A DNA stretch of 12,394 bases, from contig JAILBD010000139.1 in assembly GCA_024681275.1 (NCBI GenBank), positions 1 through 12,394 of the forward strand, read 5' to 3'. The position numbers and the translations under genes are program-made. The DNA is from Erysipelotrichaceae bacterium (GTDB taxonomy: Bacteria > Bacillota_I > Bacilli_A > Erysipelotrichales > Erysipelotrichaceae). Positions 1 through 6,447 of the stretch are shown here, one piece after another. The number at the start of each line of letters is the position of its first letter. The first letter of the stretch is position 1. The notes beneath the pieces are model-generated. The model was not told the origin of the DNA. It did not search any database and worked only from the letters and a program-made list of their open reading frames with translations.

Positions 1-1040
1 GCGTAAAGATCATCCACGATCTTCTTCTTTTCAGCCAAAACAAAATCACGGTCCTCAAAAAATGCGATCTTTTCTTTCAGTTCATCTCTCTTCTTAATCA
101 ATCCGGCTGTATCAAGAGAATGTTTTCTCTTTAATTTCGAATATGTATACAATCTTTCCTCGATCCGATCGATATTGATATCTTCATCATTGAAGTCATT
201 TAAGAGTTTTTTCAGCTGATCCATCTCGTCGTTTAATGAATAATAAAGATCCTGGATCTTCTCTTTTGCATTGGAAACGATCGGATCATCAAGATTCAAT
301 GATTTAAGCAAAACGGAGATCTTCTCATCGATCCCATCAGTTCCGTCGAAAAGTTCTACCGCATTGTTCAGGGTCGTAAGATATTTTTCTGCTGATTTGT
401 ATCTCTTCTCCTTGTTTGCAAGTTCTTCTTCTTCGTTTGGATCCAAACCTGCATCCTGCAGTTCCTTGAGATCAAATCTATAGAATTCCAGTTCGGACTG
501 GTTATAAGTGTTGTTGGCAAGCTCATCATACTCTTTCCTTGCCTGATTATAGGCACCGTATGCCTTTTTATATTCGCTGATGATATCCGGATCATCGACG
601 AATTTATCAAGCAGTCTGAGGTGATTCTTCTTGTTTAAGAGATATTGGGAATCTTTCTGTGAATGGATATCAATATGTTCACCGAAAAGATTGGATAGAA
701 AGCTCAAAGTGACATTCGTGTCATTGACTCTGATCGAATTGTGATTGTCTCTGGAAATGACTCTTCTTACGATGATCTCATCATCAAAATCGATATCTGC
801 TTCATTCAGGACGTCCTTCATGTCTTCATCAACAGAGAAGATACCTTCTATGATTGCTTTATCGCTGCCGCTTCTGATCACAGAGAGATCTGCTTTTCCT
901 TTGATCAGATAGGACAATGCACCGACAATGATGGATTTTCCTGCACCTGTCTCGCCTGTGAACACAGAAAAACCATCATCGAAATTCAATTCGAGTTTAT
1001 CGATAATGGCGTAATTCTTGATGTACAGGCTTTTTAGCAT
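1..1040 (-). CDS. recN: DNA repair protein RecN (N-terminal part, cut by window edge)
   Basis: SMC-like ATPase that acts early in double-strand break repair and recombination. The frame is open from the ATG at 1040 to the left edge, giving residues 1-346 of a protein usually about 550 long; the C-terminal coiled-coil arm, signature motif and Walker B lie outside the window. The N-terminal MLKSLYIKNYAIID is typical RecN, Walker A is GETGAGKS at residues 29-36, and a Q-loop-like DIHSQ is at 124-128 (many RecN have HGQ). From about residue 150 the sequence is rich in Glu, Lys and Leu, as expected for the first coiled-coil arm. The start lies 2 bases after the stop of the dxs-family gene (TAA-AT-ATG) and I see no Shine-Dalgarno, so translation probably depends on coupling to the upstream gene. 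In many Firmicutes tlyA and argR sit between dxs and recN; both are missing here. Confidence 0.95.
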   Translation of the reverse strand, partial: MLKSLYIKNYAIIDKLELNFDDGFSVFTGETGAGKSIIVGALSYLIKGKADLSVIRSGSDKAIIEGIFSVDEDMKDVLNEADIDFDDEIIVRRVISRDNHNSIRVNDTNVTLSFLSNLFGEHIDIHSQKDSQYLLNKKNHLRLLDKFVDDPDIISEYKKAYGAYNQARKEYDELANNTYNQSELEFYRFDLKELQDAGLDPNEEEELANKEKRYKSAEKYLTTLNNAVELFDGTDGIDEKISVLLKSLNLDDPIVSNAKEKIQDLYYSLNDEMDQLKKLLNDFNDEDINIDRIEERLYTYSKLKRKHSLDTAGLIKKRDELKEKIAFFEDRDFVLAEKKKIVDDLY

Positions 1041-1042
1041 AT

Positions 1043-2722
1043 TTATTTATTGATCATTTCAAAAAGATGATTTACTGAATAGTCATCCACAAAAACGGAC
1101 GGATCCTGGATCTTCTTATCCGACAGGTATTTCAGGATCGGCATCTGCAGTTTTCTGCCATAAAAATAGATGTTTTTCTTATCCGACAGACACTGTTTCA
1201 GACATTCTTCATCGATCGGAAACATGGATCCGGAATCGATGACATCGATAGGCATATTGTTTGCTTTGACGATCTCTGTGATCTGGTCAAGATCCGGACC
1301 GGAAGCAATGATGCAGGTATCCCCTACTTCATTATTTGCCATTTTTCTCCAAAATCCTAATCTTTTAACTGAAAACTCTTCTTTTTCCTTGTATTCAAGA
1401 CATTTATCAGGCAGGATCATGATCACAGGCCTGTCTGATCTGCTTGAAGTATACATGATATCCTGCAGATCATCGGCATTTTTGATCTCGTAGACATAGC
1501 AGTTGTTCAGACGGGAAAGCAGATCATAATCCAGATTTCCATCATTGATCAGCCCGATGATCATAGGTACTGAAAGCTTATTGACCTGATTTTTCAGGAC
1601 TTTAAAAGCATTCAGCAATTCGAAGGAACGCAGCGTCACATAAGGGACCTTTCCATCTAGTGCAAGACCGGAAGCAAAACCAAGAGAATTTTCAGCACTG
1701 GAAACCGTATCAAAAGATCTGCCTGGATACTTCGCAAACACATTGGCAACACCGTATTCATTGACGTTTCTCGTCGTCACGCAGACAAGTGATCTATTTT
1801 GGGCCATCAGCCTTTCAAAACACATGCCAGCTATATTCCTCGCATAGAACAGGTCGTTGGTCTCCCCATGCAACAAAGTTCCGTTATTGACGTTGAAAGG
1901 TCCGACTCTGTTCCAGGAATCGTTTGTTGAAGCTTCCGCATATTTGAAACCTTTTCCTTTTGTCGTCACGCAGTGTATGACACAAGGATATGTCTTCTCT
2001 TTTGCGATCTCTATCGCCCTTTGCAGATCATTGAGATCGTGGCCATCGATAGGCCCGATATAGTCGATATTGAATTCCGAGAAGATCCCTTCATCAATGA
2101 CGTTCTTTTTGATGCTGGTCTTGAGATTATGAATGTTTTCAATGATCTTTTCGCCTTTTTTTGAAGGCCTGATCAGATCCTTGACATTGTCTTTCAGTGT
2201 GTTATATCCCTTTGTTGTTCTTAATCCAGAGATCAGTCTGTCTATCAGTCCGATGCCTTTATCGATCGTCGTGTCATCATTGAAAACGATGATCATCTTT
2301 TTTCCCAGATTGGAGATCAGGTTAAGAGCTTCTGTATTACGGCCTGAAAGAAGATCTGTTGAATTGACGACGACGACGACATTGTAATGCTTATGATCCA
2401 GATCGCGAGAAACAGCCAGACCAAGCGCATTTGAAAGAGAATATGCACCGTTGGAGTTGGTACCCAATTCCTCAGACTTTCCATTGAGGATCTTGTGTGT
2501 ATAATTGACATCATTTCCATCGAACAGAAGCCTATCTTCTTCTGTAAACATTTTATTGAGCATCACACTGAGTTCTACTGCAGAAAGATTGCCGGAAAGA
2601 TATCCGCCGTTTTTGGAAGTGTATGTGATAATATGATCTCTTAACTGCCTGCAGAAGTCTTTCAGTTCATCATTGTTCATCTCTTTCAGCAGAAGAGGAT
2701 TCTTGATCTCGGAAATGTTCAT
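1043..2722 (-). CDS. dxs: DXS-family (1-deoxy-D-xylulose-5-phosphate synthase-like) protein with a degenerate active site
   Basis: The 559-residue frame is uninterrupted and aligns along its length with DXS, the thiamine-diphosphate enzyme that opens the MEP isoprenoid pathway (normally about 620-630 residues). Retained landmarks are HKILNGK (76-82), YIGPIDGHD (221-229), TTKGKGF (253-259), VGPF (273-276) and one active-site Glu, E344 in SSAENS. Key residues are gone: the His of GGH is Y41; the WDVGHQ segment reads FDGNDV; about 20 residues ending in the GHSS motif are missing near 83-92; the metal-binding GDG is N120-S121-T122; its partner Asn is D150; the Tyr and Arg of YSTFLQR are replaced (363-370); the DR..GADGxTHQG loop is replaced by a shorter stretch near 391-405; RYPRG reads ILPDK. 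It is therefore unlikely to make DXP. An AAGGAG site lies inside the end of ispA, whose stop is 1 base away. Position confirms descent from dxs; present function is unknown. Confidence 0.85.
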   Translation of the reverse strand: MNISEIKNPLLLKEMNNDELKDFCRQLRDHIITYTSKNGGYLSGNLSAVELSVMLNKMFTEEDRLLFDGNDVNYTHKILNGKSEELGTNSNGAYSLSNALGLAVSRDLDHKHYNVVVVVNSTDLLSGRNTEALNLISNLGKKMIIVFNDDTTIDKGIGLIDRLISGLRTTKGYNTLKDNVKDLIRPSKKGEKIIENIHNLKTSIKKNVIDEGIFSEFNIDYIGPIDGHDLNDLQRAIEIAKEKTYPCVIHCVTTKGKGFKYAEASTNDSWNRVGPFNVNNGTLLHGETNDLFYARNIAGMCFERLMAQNRSLVCVTTRNVNEYGVANVFAKYPGRSFDTVSSAENSLGFASGLALDGKVPYVTLRSFELLNAFKVLKNQVNKLSVPMIIGLINDGNLDYDLLSRLNNCYVYEIKNADDLQDIMYTSSRSDRPVIMILPDKCLEYKEKEEFSVKRLGFWRKMANNEVGDTCIIASGPDLDQITEIVKANNMPIDVIDSGSMFPIDEECLKQCLSDKKNIYFYGRKLQMPILKYLSDKKIQDPSVFVDDYSVNHLFEMINK

Positions 2723-2723
2723 T

Positions 2724-3551
2724 TTAACGCTCCTTAAGTATATTTAACAGTTCCATCAGATACTTCGTATCGAAATCAGCTGTTTCCAGGTATTTTTCAA
2801 GAGAAGAAAACTCGTCATCGATGATCGCTTTCAGTTCTTCAGATGAGTAGATCGAAAGCGCTGTGCCTTTGTTGTTTTTCAGATCAGAAAGATTCTTGCC
2901 CATTTCTTCTTCTGATTTGATCAGATCAAAGAGGTCATCCTGATTCTGGAAGATCTCACCGATCCTTGAACCAAGGCCGATATAGTAATCTTCCCTGTTT
3001 CTTTTGGCGATGTACATAGGGATCAGACAGCAGATCTTGAACAGACCGCCTGTCTTGTTGTCCTGGATCTCAAAAAGCTTTTCTTTATCAATGTTTGAAC
3101 TGTCTGTCGTCACATCCAGAAGCTGTCCATAGATCATTCCATCGATCCCGGCAAATCTGCTAAGAGCACCAATGATGTTCACTTTTGTTTCCGCATCGTA
3201 AGAAGATGATTCAGCAACGACTCTGAAGGCATTGGTCAGAAGCTGGTCTCCGCTCAGTATGGCAATATCTTCCCTGAACGCTTTATGAAGTGAAGGCTTC
3301 CCCCTGCGCATATCGTCGTTATCCATGGCCGGAAGATCGTCGTGAATGAGAGAATAGGTCTGGATCAGTTCCAGCGCAAGAGCAGCGTCATAAGCGATCT
3401 TCTCATCGTAGCCAAGTCCTTTGGTGATCGCAAAGATGACGCGCGGACGAAAACGCTTGCCACCTTCCATGGCGTAGATCATCGCATCAGTGATCAGACA
3501 AGGCCTTTGGGAATGAAGGTAATCGTCTATATGCTTTTCAAAATCATTCAT
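2724..3551 (-). CDS. ispA: Polyprenyl (farnesyl/geranyl) diphosphate synthase
   Basis: Cytosolic head-to-tail prenyltransferase that condenses isopentenyl diphosphate with allylic diphosphates to C10-C15 products, precursors of undecaprenyl phosphate and quinone tails. Visible motifs are GGKRFRP at 30-36, the first Asp-rich motif DDLPAMD at 71-77 with the following RRGKP, and the second Asp-rich motif QDDLFD at 204-209. Both metal sites are intact, so unlike its dxs-family neighbour this enzyme looks active. The length, 275 residues, is slightly short for the family. I chose the ATG at 3551 because GAGG lies 9 bases upstream; an ATG at 3557 in the same frame adds two residues but sits only 3 bases from that site. 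The start overlaps xseB by 8 bases and the end is 1 base from the dxs-family start, implying coupled translation. Exact chain-length specificity cannot be read from sequence alone. Confidence 0.93.
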   Translation of the reverse strand: MNDFEKHIDDYLHSQRPCLITDAMIYAMEGGKRFRPRVIFAITKGLGYDEKIAYDAALALELIQTYSLIHDDLPAMDNDDMRRGKPSLHKAFREDIAILSGDQLLTNAFRVVAESSSYDAETKVNIIGALSRFAGIDGMIYGQLLDVTTDSSNIDKEKLFEIQDNKTGGLFKICCLIPMYIAKRNREDYYIGLGSRIGEIFQNQDDLFDLIKSEEEMGKNLSDLKNNKGTALSIYSSEELKAIIDDEFSSLEKYLETADFDTKYLMELLNILKER

Positions 3552-3744
3552 CTTCATTTTCCTCGTTAAGTTCTTTTATTTTATTCTCAAAACCTTCAAG
3601 CTGTGCTTTCAGAGCTTTAGAAAGTTTGAGTCCTTCTTCATAAAGCGCGATCGATTCGTCTAGTTCGATGTCGTTCTTCTCCAGTTTATCGACGATCTCC
3701 TGAAGCTTTTTCATCTGCTGTTCAAACGTGAATTCTTTAGGCAT
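3544..3744 (-). CDS. xseB: Exodeoxyribonuclease VII small subunit
   Basis: Small helical subunit that binds XseA in several copies to form exonuclease VII, which degrades single-stranded DNA. At 66 residues it has the family pattern: FTFEQQMKKLQEIVDKLE, then ELDESIALYEEGLKL, then a charged amphipathic tail. It overlaps the end of xseA by 8 bases and the start of ispA by 8, so the three are translationally coupled; this placement keeps the subunit ratio tied to XseA. An AAGGGGAG site sits 3 bases before the ATG. The C-terminus is very acidic (NEENEDE). Confidence 0.95.
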   Translation of the reverse strand: MPKEFTFEQQMKKLQEIVDKLEKNDIELDESIALYEEGLKLSKALKAQLEGFENKIKELNEENEDE

Positions 3745-4987
3745 CTTCTCCCCTTTCTATGGCGCTGATCATGCCATCGGTAAAACGGATCTGAAACGGT
3801 TCTTTTCGAAGCTCATTTTTCTTCTTGACTATTCTGCCATCCTGAAAAATCAGTGAATAGCCTCTTTTTAGGACGTTTTCAGCGTTATACGCTTCTAATA
3901 GTGTATTTAATCGTTTTAGTAATAATCTATCGTTATTCAGCTTTAAATCCAGCTTAGAATTCAATAAAGTATCGATATGATCTATCTTGTCATAGTTACG
4001 GCTGATCTTATACATAATAGCATTCCTTATTGCATTGACATCCGCGTCGATACGTTCACTGACAGATCGCAGAGATCTCTGATAATTGAAAAGACGCTGA
4101 CAGTACAGATCATAGACCATTTTTTTATTCTCAAGATTGTAAAGAAGAAGGTCATACAGTTCTTCCTGATAATCATCCAACATGATCATGACATCAGTGA
4201 TATTTGGTGTGATCAGCTCAACTGCAGCTGTTGGGGTCGCTGCTCGAAGATCTGCAACAAAATCCAGCAACGTGAAGTCCTGTTCGTGACCCACTCCCGA
4301 CACAACGAAAGTCTTCGCATCATAGACGCAATTGACAAGAGCCTCATCATTGAAACAGAAGAGATCTTCAAAGGAACCGCCGCCTCTGGCAATGATGATC
4401 GCATCATAATTCATCTCATCGACCAAGATCAGTTTTGAAATGATATCCGCTGCTGCATCTTCTCCCTGCACAAGGACCGGATAGTAATCCACCTTGCATA
4501 ATGGCCATCTTCTGCTGAATGCTGTTCTGATATCGGACATTGCTGCCGATTTGTCTCCGACCAGGACAGCGATCTTTTCCGGATAGGATGTACGAATGGT
4601 GATCTTGTGCTCGACAGAGAATTTTCCTTCTTCTGTGAGTTTGTTTTTCAAAGCTTCATATCGTGCATAAAGATCACCCAGCCCGTCTAGTGCGATCCTC
4701 TGGACATAGAGCTGCATCTGACCGGAGCTCTCAAAAACTGAAACAGAACCGAAAACGATGACCTTATCGCCGGTCTTCGGTTCAAACTTGAGCGATGCTG
4801 CGGAAGATTTGAACATAACGCAACTGATCGCTGCATGTTCATCCTTCAAAGTGAAATACAGATGACCAGAAAAATGCCGGTGATAATTGGAGATCTCACC
4901 GGAAACATAGATCCTCTGTAAATGATTATCGTTATCAAGACGGTTCTTGAGATAGCGCAGTAAACTGCTTACTGTAAGCTGCTGCAT
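3737..4987 (-). CDS. xseA: Exodeoxyribonuclease VII large subunit
   Basis: Catalytic subunit of exonuclease VII. The N-terminal OB-fold (about residues 1-105) shows YVSGEISNYHRHFSGHLYF, which binds single-stranded DNA. The central catalytic domain follows from about residue 130 with PEKIAVLVGDKSAAMSDI, ARGGGSFEDLFCFND at 200-214, VSGVGHEQDFTLLDFVADLR at 229-248 and ATPTAAVEL at 250-258, all matching the family (GRGGGS.EDL, GHE.D.T..D). The C-terminal third is helical and charged, ending in the usual KRGYSLI motif. Total length 416 is near the family norm of 400-450. The start overlaps nusB by 19 bases; only a distant GGAG, about 13 bases upstream, is visible, so coupling to nusB translation is likely. 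The usual Bacillus neighbour folD is missing between nusB and xseA. Confidence 0.96.
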   Translation of the reverse strand: MQQLTVSSLLRYLKNRLDNDNHLQRIYVSGEISNYHRHFSGHLYFTLKDEHAAISCVMFKSSAASLKFEPKTGDKVIVFGSVSVFESSGQMQLYVQRIALDGLGDLYARYEALKNKLTEEGKFSVEHKITIRTSYPEKIAVLVGDKSAAMSDIRTAFSRRWPLCKVDYYPVLVQGEDAAADIISKLILVDEMNYDAIIIARGGGSFEDLFCFNDEALVNCVYDAKTFVVSGVGHEQDFTLLDFVADLRAATPTAAVELITPNITDVMIMLDDYQEELYDLLLYNLENKKMVYDLYCQRLFNYQRSLRSVSERIDADVNAIRNAIMYKISRNYDKIDHIDTLLNSKLDLKLNNDRLLLKRLNTLLEAYNAENVLKRGYSLIFQDGRIVKKKNELRKEPFQIRFTDGMISAIERGEDA

Positions 4988-5358
4988 ATATGATCTAAAA
5001 CTCCGTTTATATACTTATATGCTTCCTCATCGCAATATTCTTTCGCCATTATGACTGCTTCATCGATGACGACCGCTTTATCATTGATGGCCTGTTTGAT
5101 CTCAGATACTGTTTCCAAAAGAATAGCCTGTTCGACAAGGTTCAGGCGGTCAAATGTCCATTTATTCAGATGTGCAGATATCTCTTCGATGTATTCGTCT
5201 TTATGAACGTACAGATCATCTCTGACAGATAAGACGTAATCATTCAATTCTTCAGGTTCGAAATTATCTTCAAAACAGACATTCAGTTCTTTATGCAGAA
5301 GCAGATGCTGATACAAAGAAAATACGATCTTTTCGCGATATTCATGGCGATTGAGCAT
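4969..5358 (-). CDS. nusB: Transcription antitermination protein NusB
   Basis: Small all-helical RNA-binding protein that pairs with NusE (S10) on boxA RNA in rRNA transcripts. The N-terminal MLNRHEYREKIVFSLYQ corresponds to the family's RR..RE.A...LYQ, and the C-terminal half carries the conserved LNLVEQAILLETVSEI, AVVIDEAVIMAKEY and YKYINGVLDHI segments. I place the start at the ATG at 5358 because the family begins right there; the frame extends to an ATG at 5394, but those 12 extra residues match nothing and would lie upstream of the predicted transcription start. A TATAAT box ends 6 bases before the chosen ATG and no Shine-Dalgarno is visible, pointing to a leaderless mRNA. It is the first gene of the nusB-to-recN operon. 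Confidence 0.93.
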   Translation of the reverse strand: MLNRHEYREKIVFSLYQHLLLHKELNVCFEDNFEPEELNDYVLSVRDDLYVHKDEYIEEISAHLNKWTFDRLNLVEQAILLETVSEIKQAINDKAVVIDEAVIMAKEYCDEEAYKYINGVLDHICSSLQ

Positions 5359-5364
5359 ACAAGT

Positions 5365-5393
5365 ATTATATAACATTTTTGAACTAATGACCA
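5365..5393 (-). promoter_or_regulatory. Predicted promoter of the nusB-xseA-xseB-ispA-dxs-recN operon
   Basis: Read on the minus strand: a -35-like TGGTCA (5393 to 5388, 4 of 6 to TTGACA), a 17-base spacer and a perfect -10 TATAAT (5370 to 5365). Only 6 bases separate the -10 from the nusB ATG, so transcription should start at or within a base or two of the A of ATG. It lies back to back with the DUF5662 promoter. Confidence 0.6.
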
Positions 5394-5409
5394 TCGGCTG
5401 CGATATAAT
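5379..5409 (+). promoter_or_regulatory. Predicted promoter of the DUF5662-like gene
   Basis: A perfect -10 TATAAT at 5404-5409 is followed after 7 bases by the ATG at 5417. A possible -35 is TTGAAC at 5379-5384 with a rather long 19-base spacer. No ribosome binding site fits between the -10 and the ATG, so a leaderless transcript is predicted. The -35 and spacer overlap the nusB promoter, so the two promoters may compete for RNA polymerase. Confidence 0.55.
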
Positions 5410-5416
5410 TTAAGAC

Positions 5417-6001
5417 ATGGAAAACAGATCTTTTTTCAAACGATTTTTCGGTCATCTGAAAACGATCAACACGCATAAGATGCTGGTGATGACGACCTGT
5501 TTCAGATGCGGAATGATCTCACAAGGTCTCCTTCATGACCTTTCCAAGTATTCACCAAGCGAATTCTGGCCTTCTGTCAGATACTTTCAGGGCGATCGTT
5601 CCCCGATCGGCAAAGAAAAAGAGATCAACGGTTATTCACTGGCCTGGCTCCATCACAAAGGCCGTAACAAGCACCATTGGGAATATTGGGTCGACCGTCC
5701 ATCTTCAGAGATCAGAGTCGTAGCATTTGAGATGCCTTTCAGATACATGCTGGAATCGGTCATTGACCGCATTTCGGCATCCAAAGTCTATAAAAAAGAG
5801 AAATATAACGTCGGTGAACCCCTGCGTTTTTTTGTAAACTCCAAGGAATACAAGGTCATGAATCCAAAAACCGTAGAGCAGATCACTTATCTGTTGAAAT
5901 ATCTGGAAAAAAACGGCGAAGAAAAAGCTCTTGAATATTACAAGAGCCTTTATAAAGAACATAAGAATGATAAGACGATCACTTTTGGCTCGTCAATGTG
6001 A
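5417..6001 (+). CDS. DUF5662-like family protein, possible HD-type metal hydrolase
   Basis: I recognise the DUF5662 pattern from HDLSKYSPSEFW (40-51), the YFQGDRSP segment (56-63), WLHHKGRNKHHWEYW (77-91) and EMPFRYMLE followed by DRISASK. No function is established that I know of. The spacing of H20, H40-D41, H79-H80, H86-H87 and D117 resembles the metal ligands of HD-domain phosphohydrolases (H...HD...H...H...D), which is inference only. At 194 residues the protein seems complete, soluble and rather basic, with no signal peptide or membrane segment. It is a single-gene unit on the plus strand, diverging from nusB without a visible Shine-Dalgarno and converging on comEB with a 23-base 3' overlap and no terminator between. 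Old database entries sometimes call relatives catalases; nothing here supports that. Confidence 0.82.
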   Translation: MENRSFFKRFFGHLKTINTHKMLVMTTCFRCGMISQGLLHDLSKYSPSEFWPSVRYFQGDRSPIGKEKEINGYSLAWLHHKGRNKHHWEYWVDRPSSEIRVVAFEMPFRYMLESVIDRISASKVYKKEKYNVGEPLRFFVNSKEYKVMNPKTVEQITYLLKYLEKNGEEKALEYYKSLYKEHKNDKTITFGSSM

Positions 6002-6446
6002 CATCGACCGTATAAGGGAGCTGTTCCAGTTCAACACCCGCTTCCTTCAATAGCTTCTTAGATACGATATTGCCTTCTGTTCCGTCGTATTTGTCTGATT
6101 CATATACGACTTTTTTTATACCGGACTGGATGATCGCTTTTGCGCATTCGTTGCATGGAAACAAAGATACATACAAAGTGCATCCATTCACCGGACGCGG
6201 CGAATTCAGGATCGCATTGAGCTCCGCATGAACGACATAGGCATACTTTGTATCAAGGAAACCACCCTCTCTCTGCCATGGGAAATCTTCATCATTGCAG
6301 CCCCTAGGCATGCCGTTATAGCCGATCGAAACGACTTTCTTGTCCTGATCGATGATACAGGCTCCGACCTGTGTGTTGGGATCCTTTGAACGAAGACCAG
6401 AAAGATGTGCAAGACCCATGAAATATTCTTCCCAAGAAATGACCAT
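5979..6446 (-). CDS. comEB: dCMP deaminase / ComE operon protein 2-like cytidine deaminase-fold enzyme
   Basis: Zinc-dependent deaminase of the dCMP/CMP type, expected to turn dCMP into dUMP and so feed dTMP synthesis. The 155-residue protein starts with WEEYFMGLAHLSGLRSKDP and NTQVGACII, typical for the family, and carries the catalytic HAELNA (H73 zinc ligand, E75 proton shuttle) and PCNECAK (C98 and C101 zinc ligands). The GYNGMPRGC segment at 42-50 is also typical. It is the last gene of the lspA-rluD-rhomboid-comEB operon: GGAGG sits 5 bases before its ATG and overlaps the end of the rhomboid gene, whose stop is 1 base upstream. The last seven codons and the stop overlap the convergent DUF5662 gene. 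The comEB name follows Firmicute annotation; the rest of the comE competence locus is not in the window, so a role in competence is not implied. Confidence 0.94.
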   Translation of the reverse strand: MVISWEEYFMGLAHLSGLRSKDPNTQVGACIIDQDKKVVSIGYNGMPRGCNDEDFPWQREGGFLDTKYAYVVHAELNAILNSPRPVNGCTLYVSLFPCNECAKAIIQSGIKKVVYESDKYDGTEGNIVSKKLLKEAGVELEQLPYTVDVTLTSQK

Positions 6447-6447
6447 G

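Noticed and set aside
741..1037. Plus-strand open frame of 98 codons near the left edge
   Set aside because: Antisense to the recN N-terminus, including its Walker A codons; no independent support.
1750..2000. Short repeated string GTCGTCACGCAG at two sites
   Set aside because: Both copies encode a Cys-Val-Thr-Thr type segment in the dxs-family gene; the similarity is coding coincidence, not a repeat array.
1043..2722. dxs-family gene as a recent pseudogene or assembly error
   Set aside because: The frame is uninterrupted over 559 codons, conserved blocks stay in register on both sides of the altered motifs, and it has a good ribosome binding site.
3977..4438. Plus-strand open frame of 153 codons
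   Set aside because: Lies wholly inside xseA on the other strand; Ile/Asp/His-rich composition is the expected mirror of ATC and GAT codons.
5359..5394. Longer nusB beginning at the ATG at 5394
   Set aside because: The 12 added residues match no NusB, contain the predicted -10 box, and have no Shine-Dalgarno before them.
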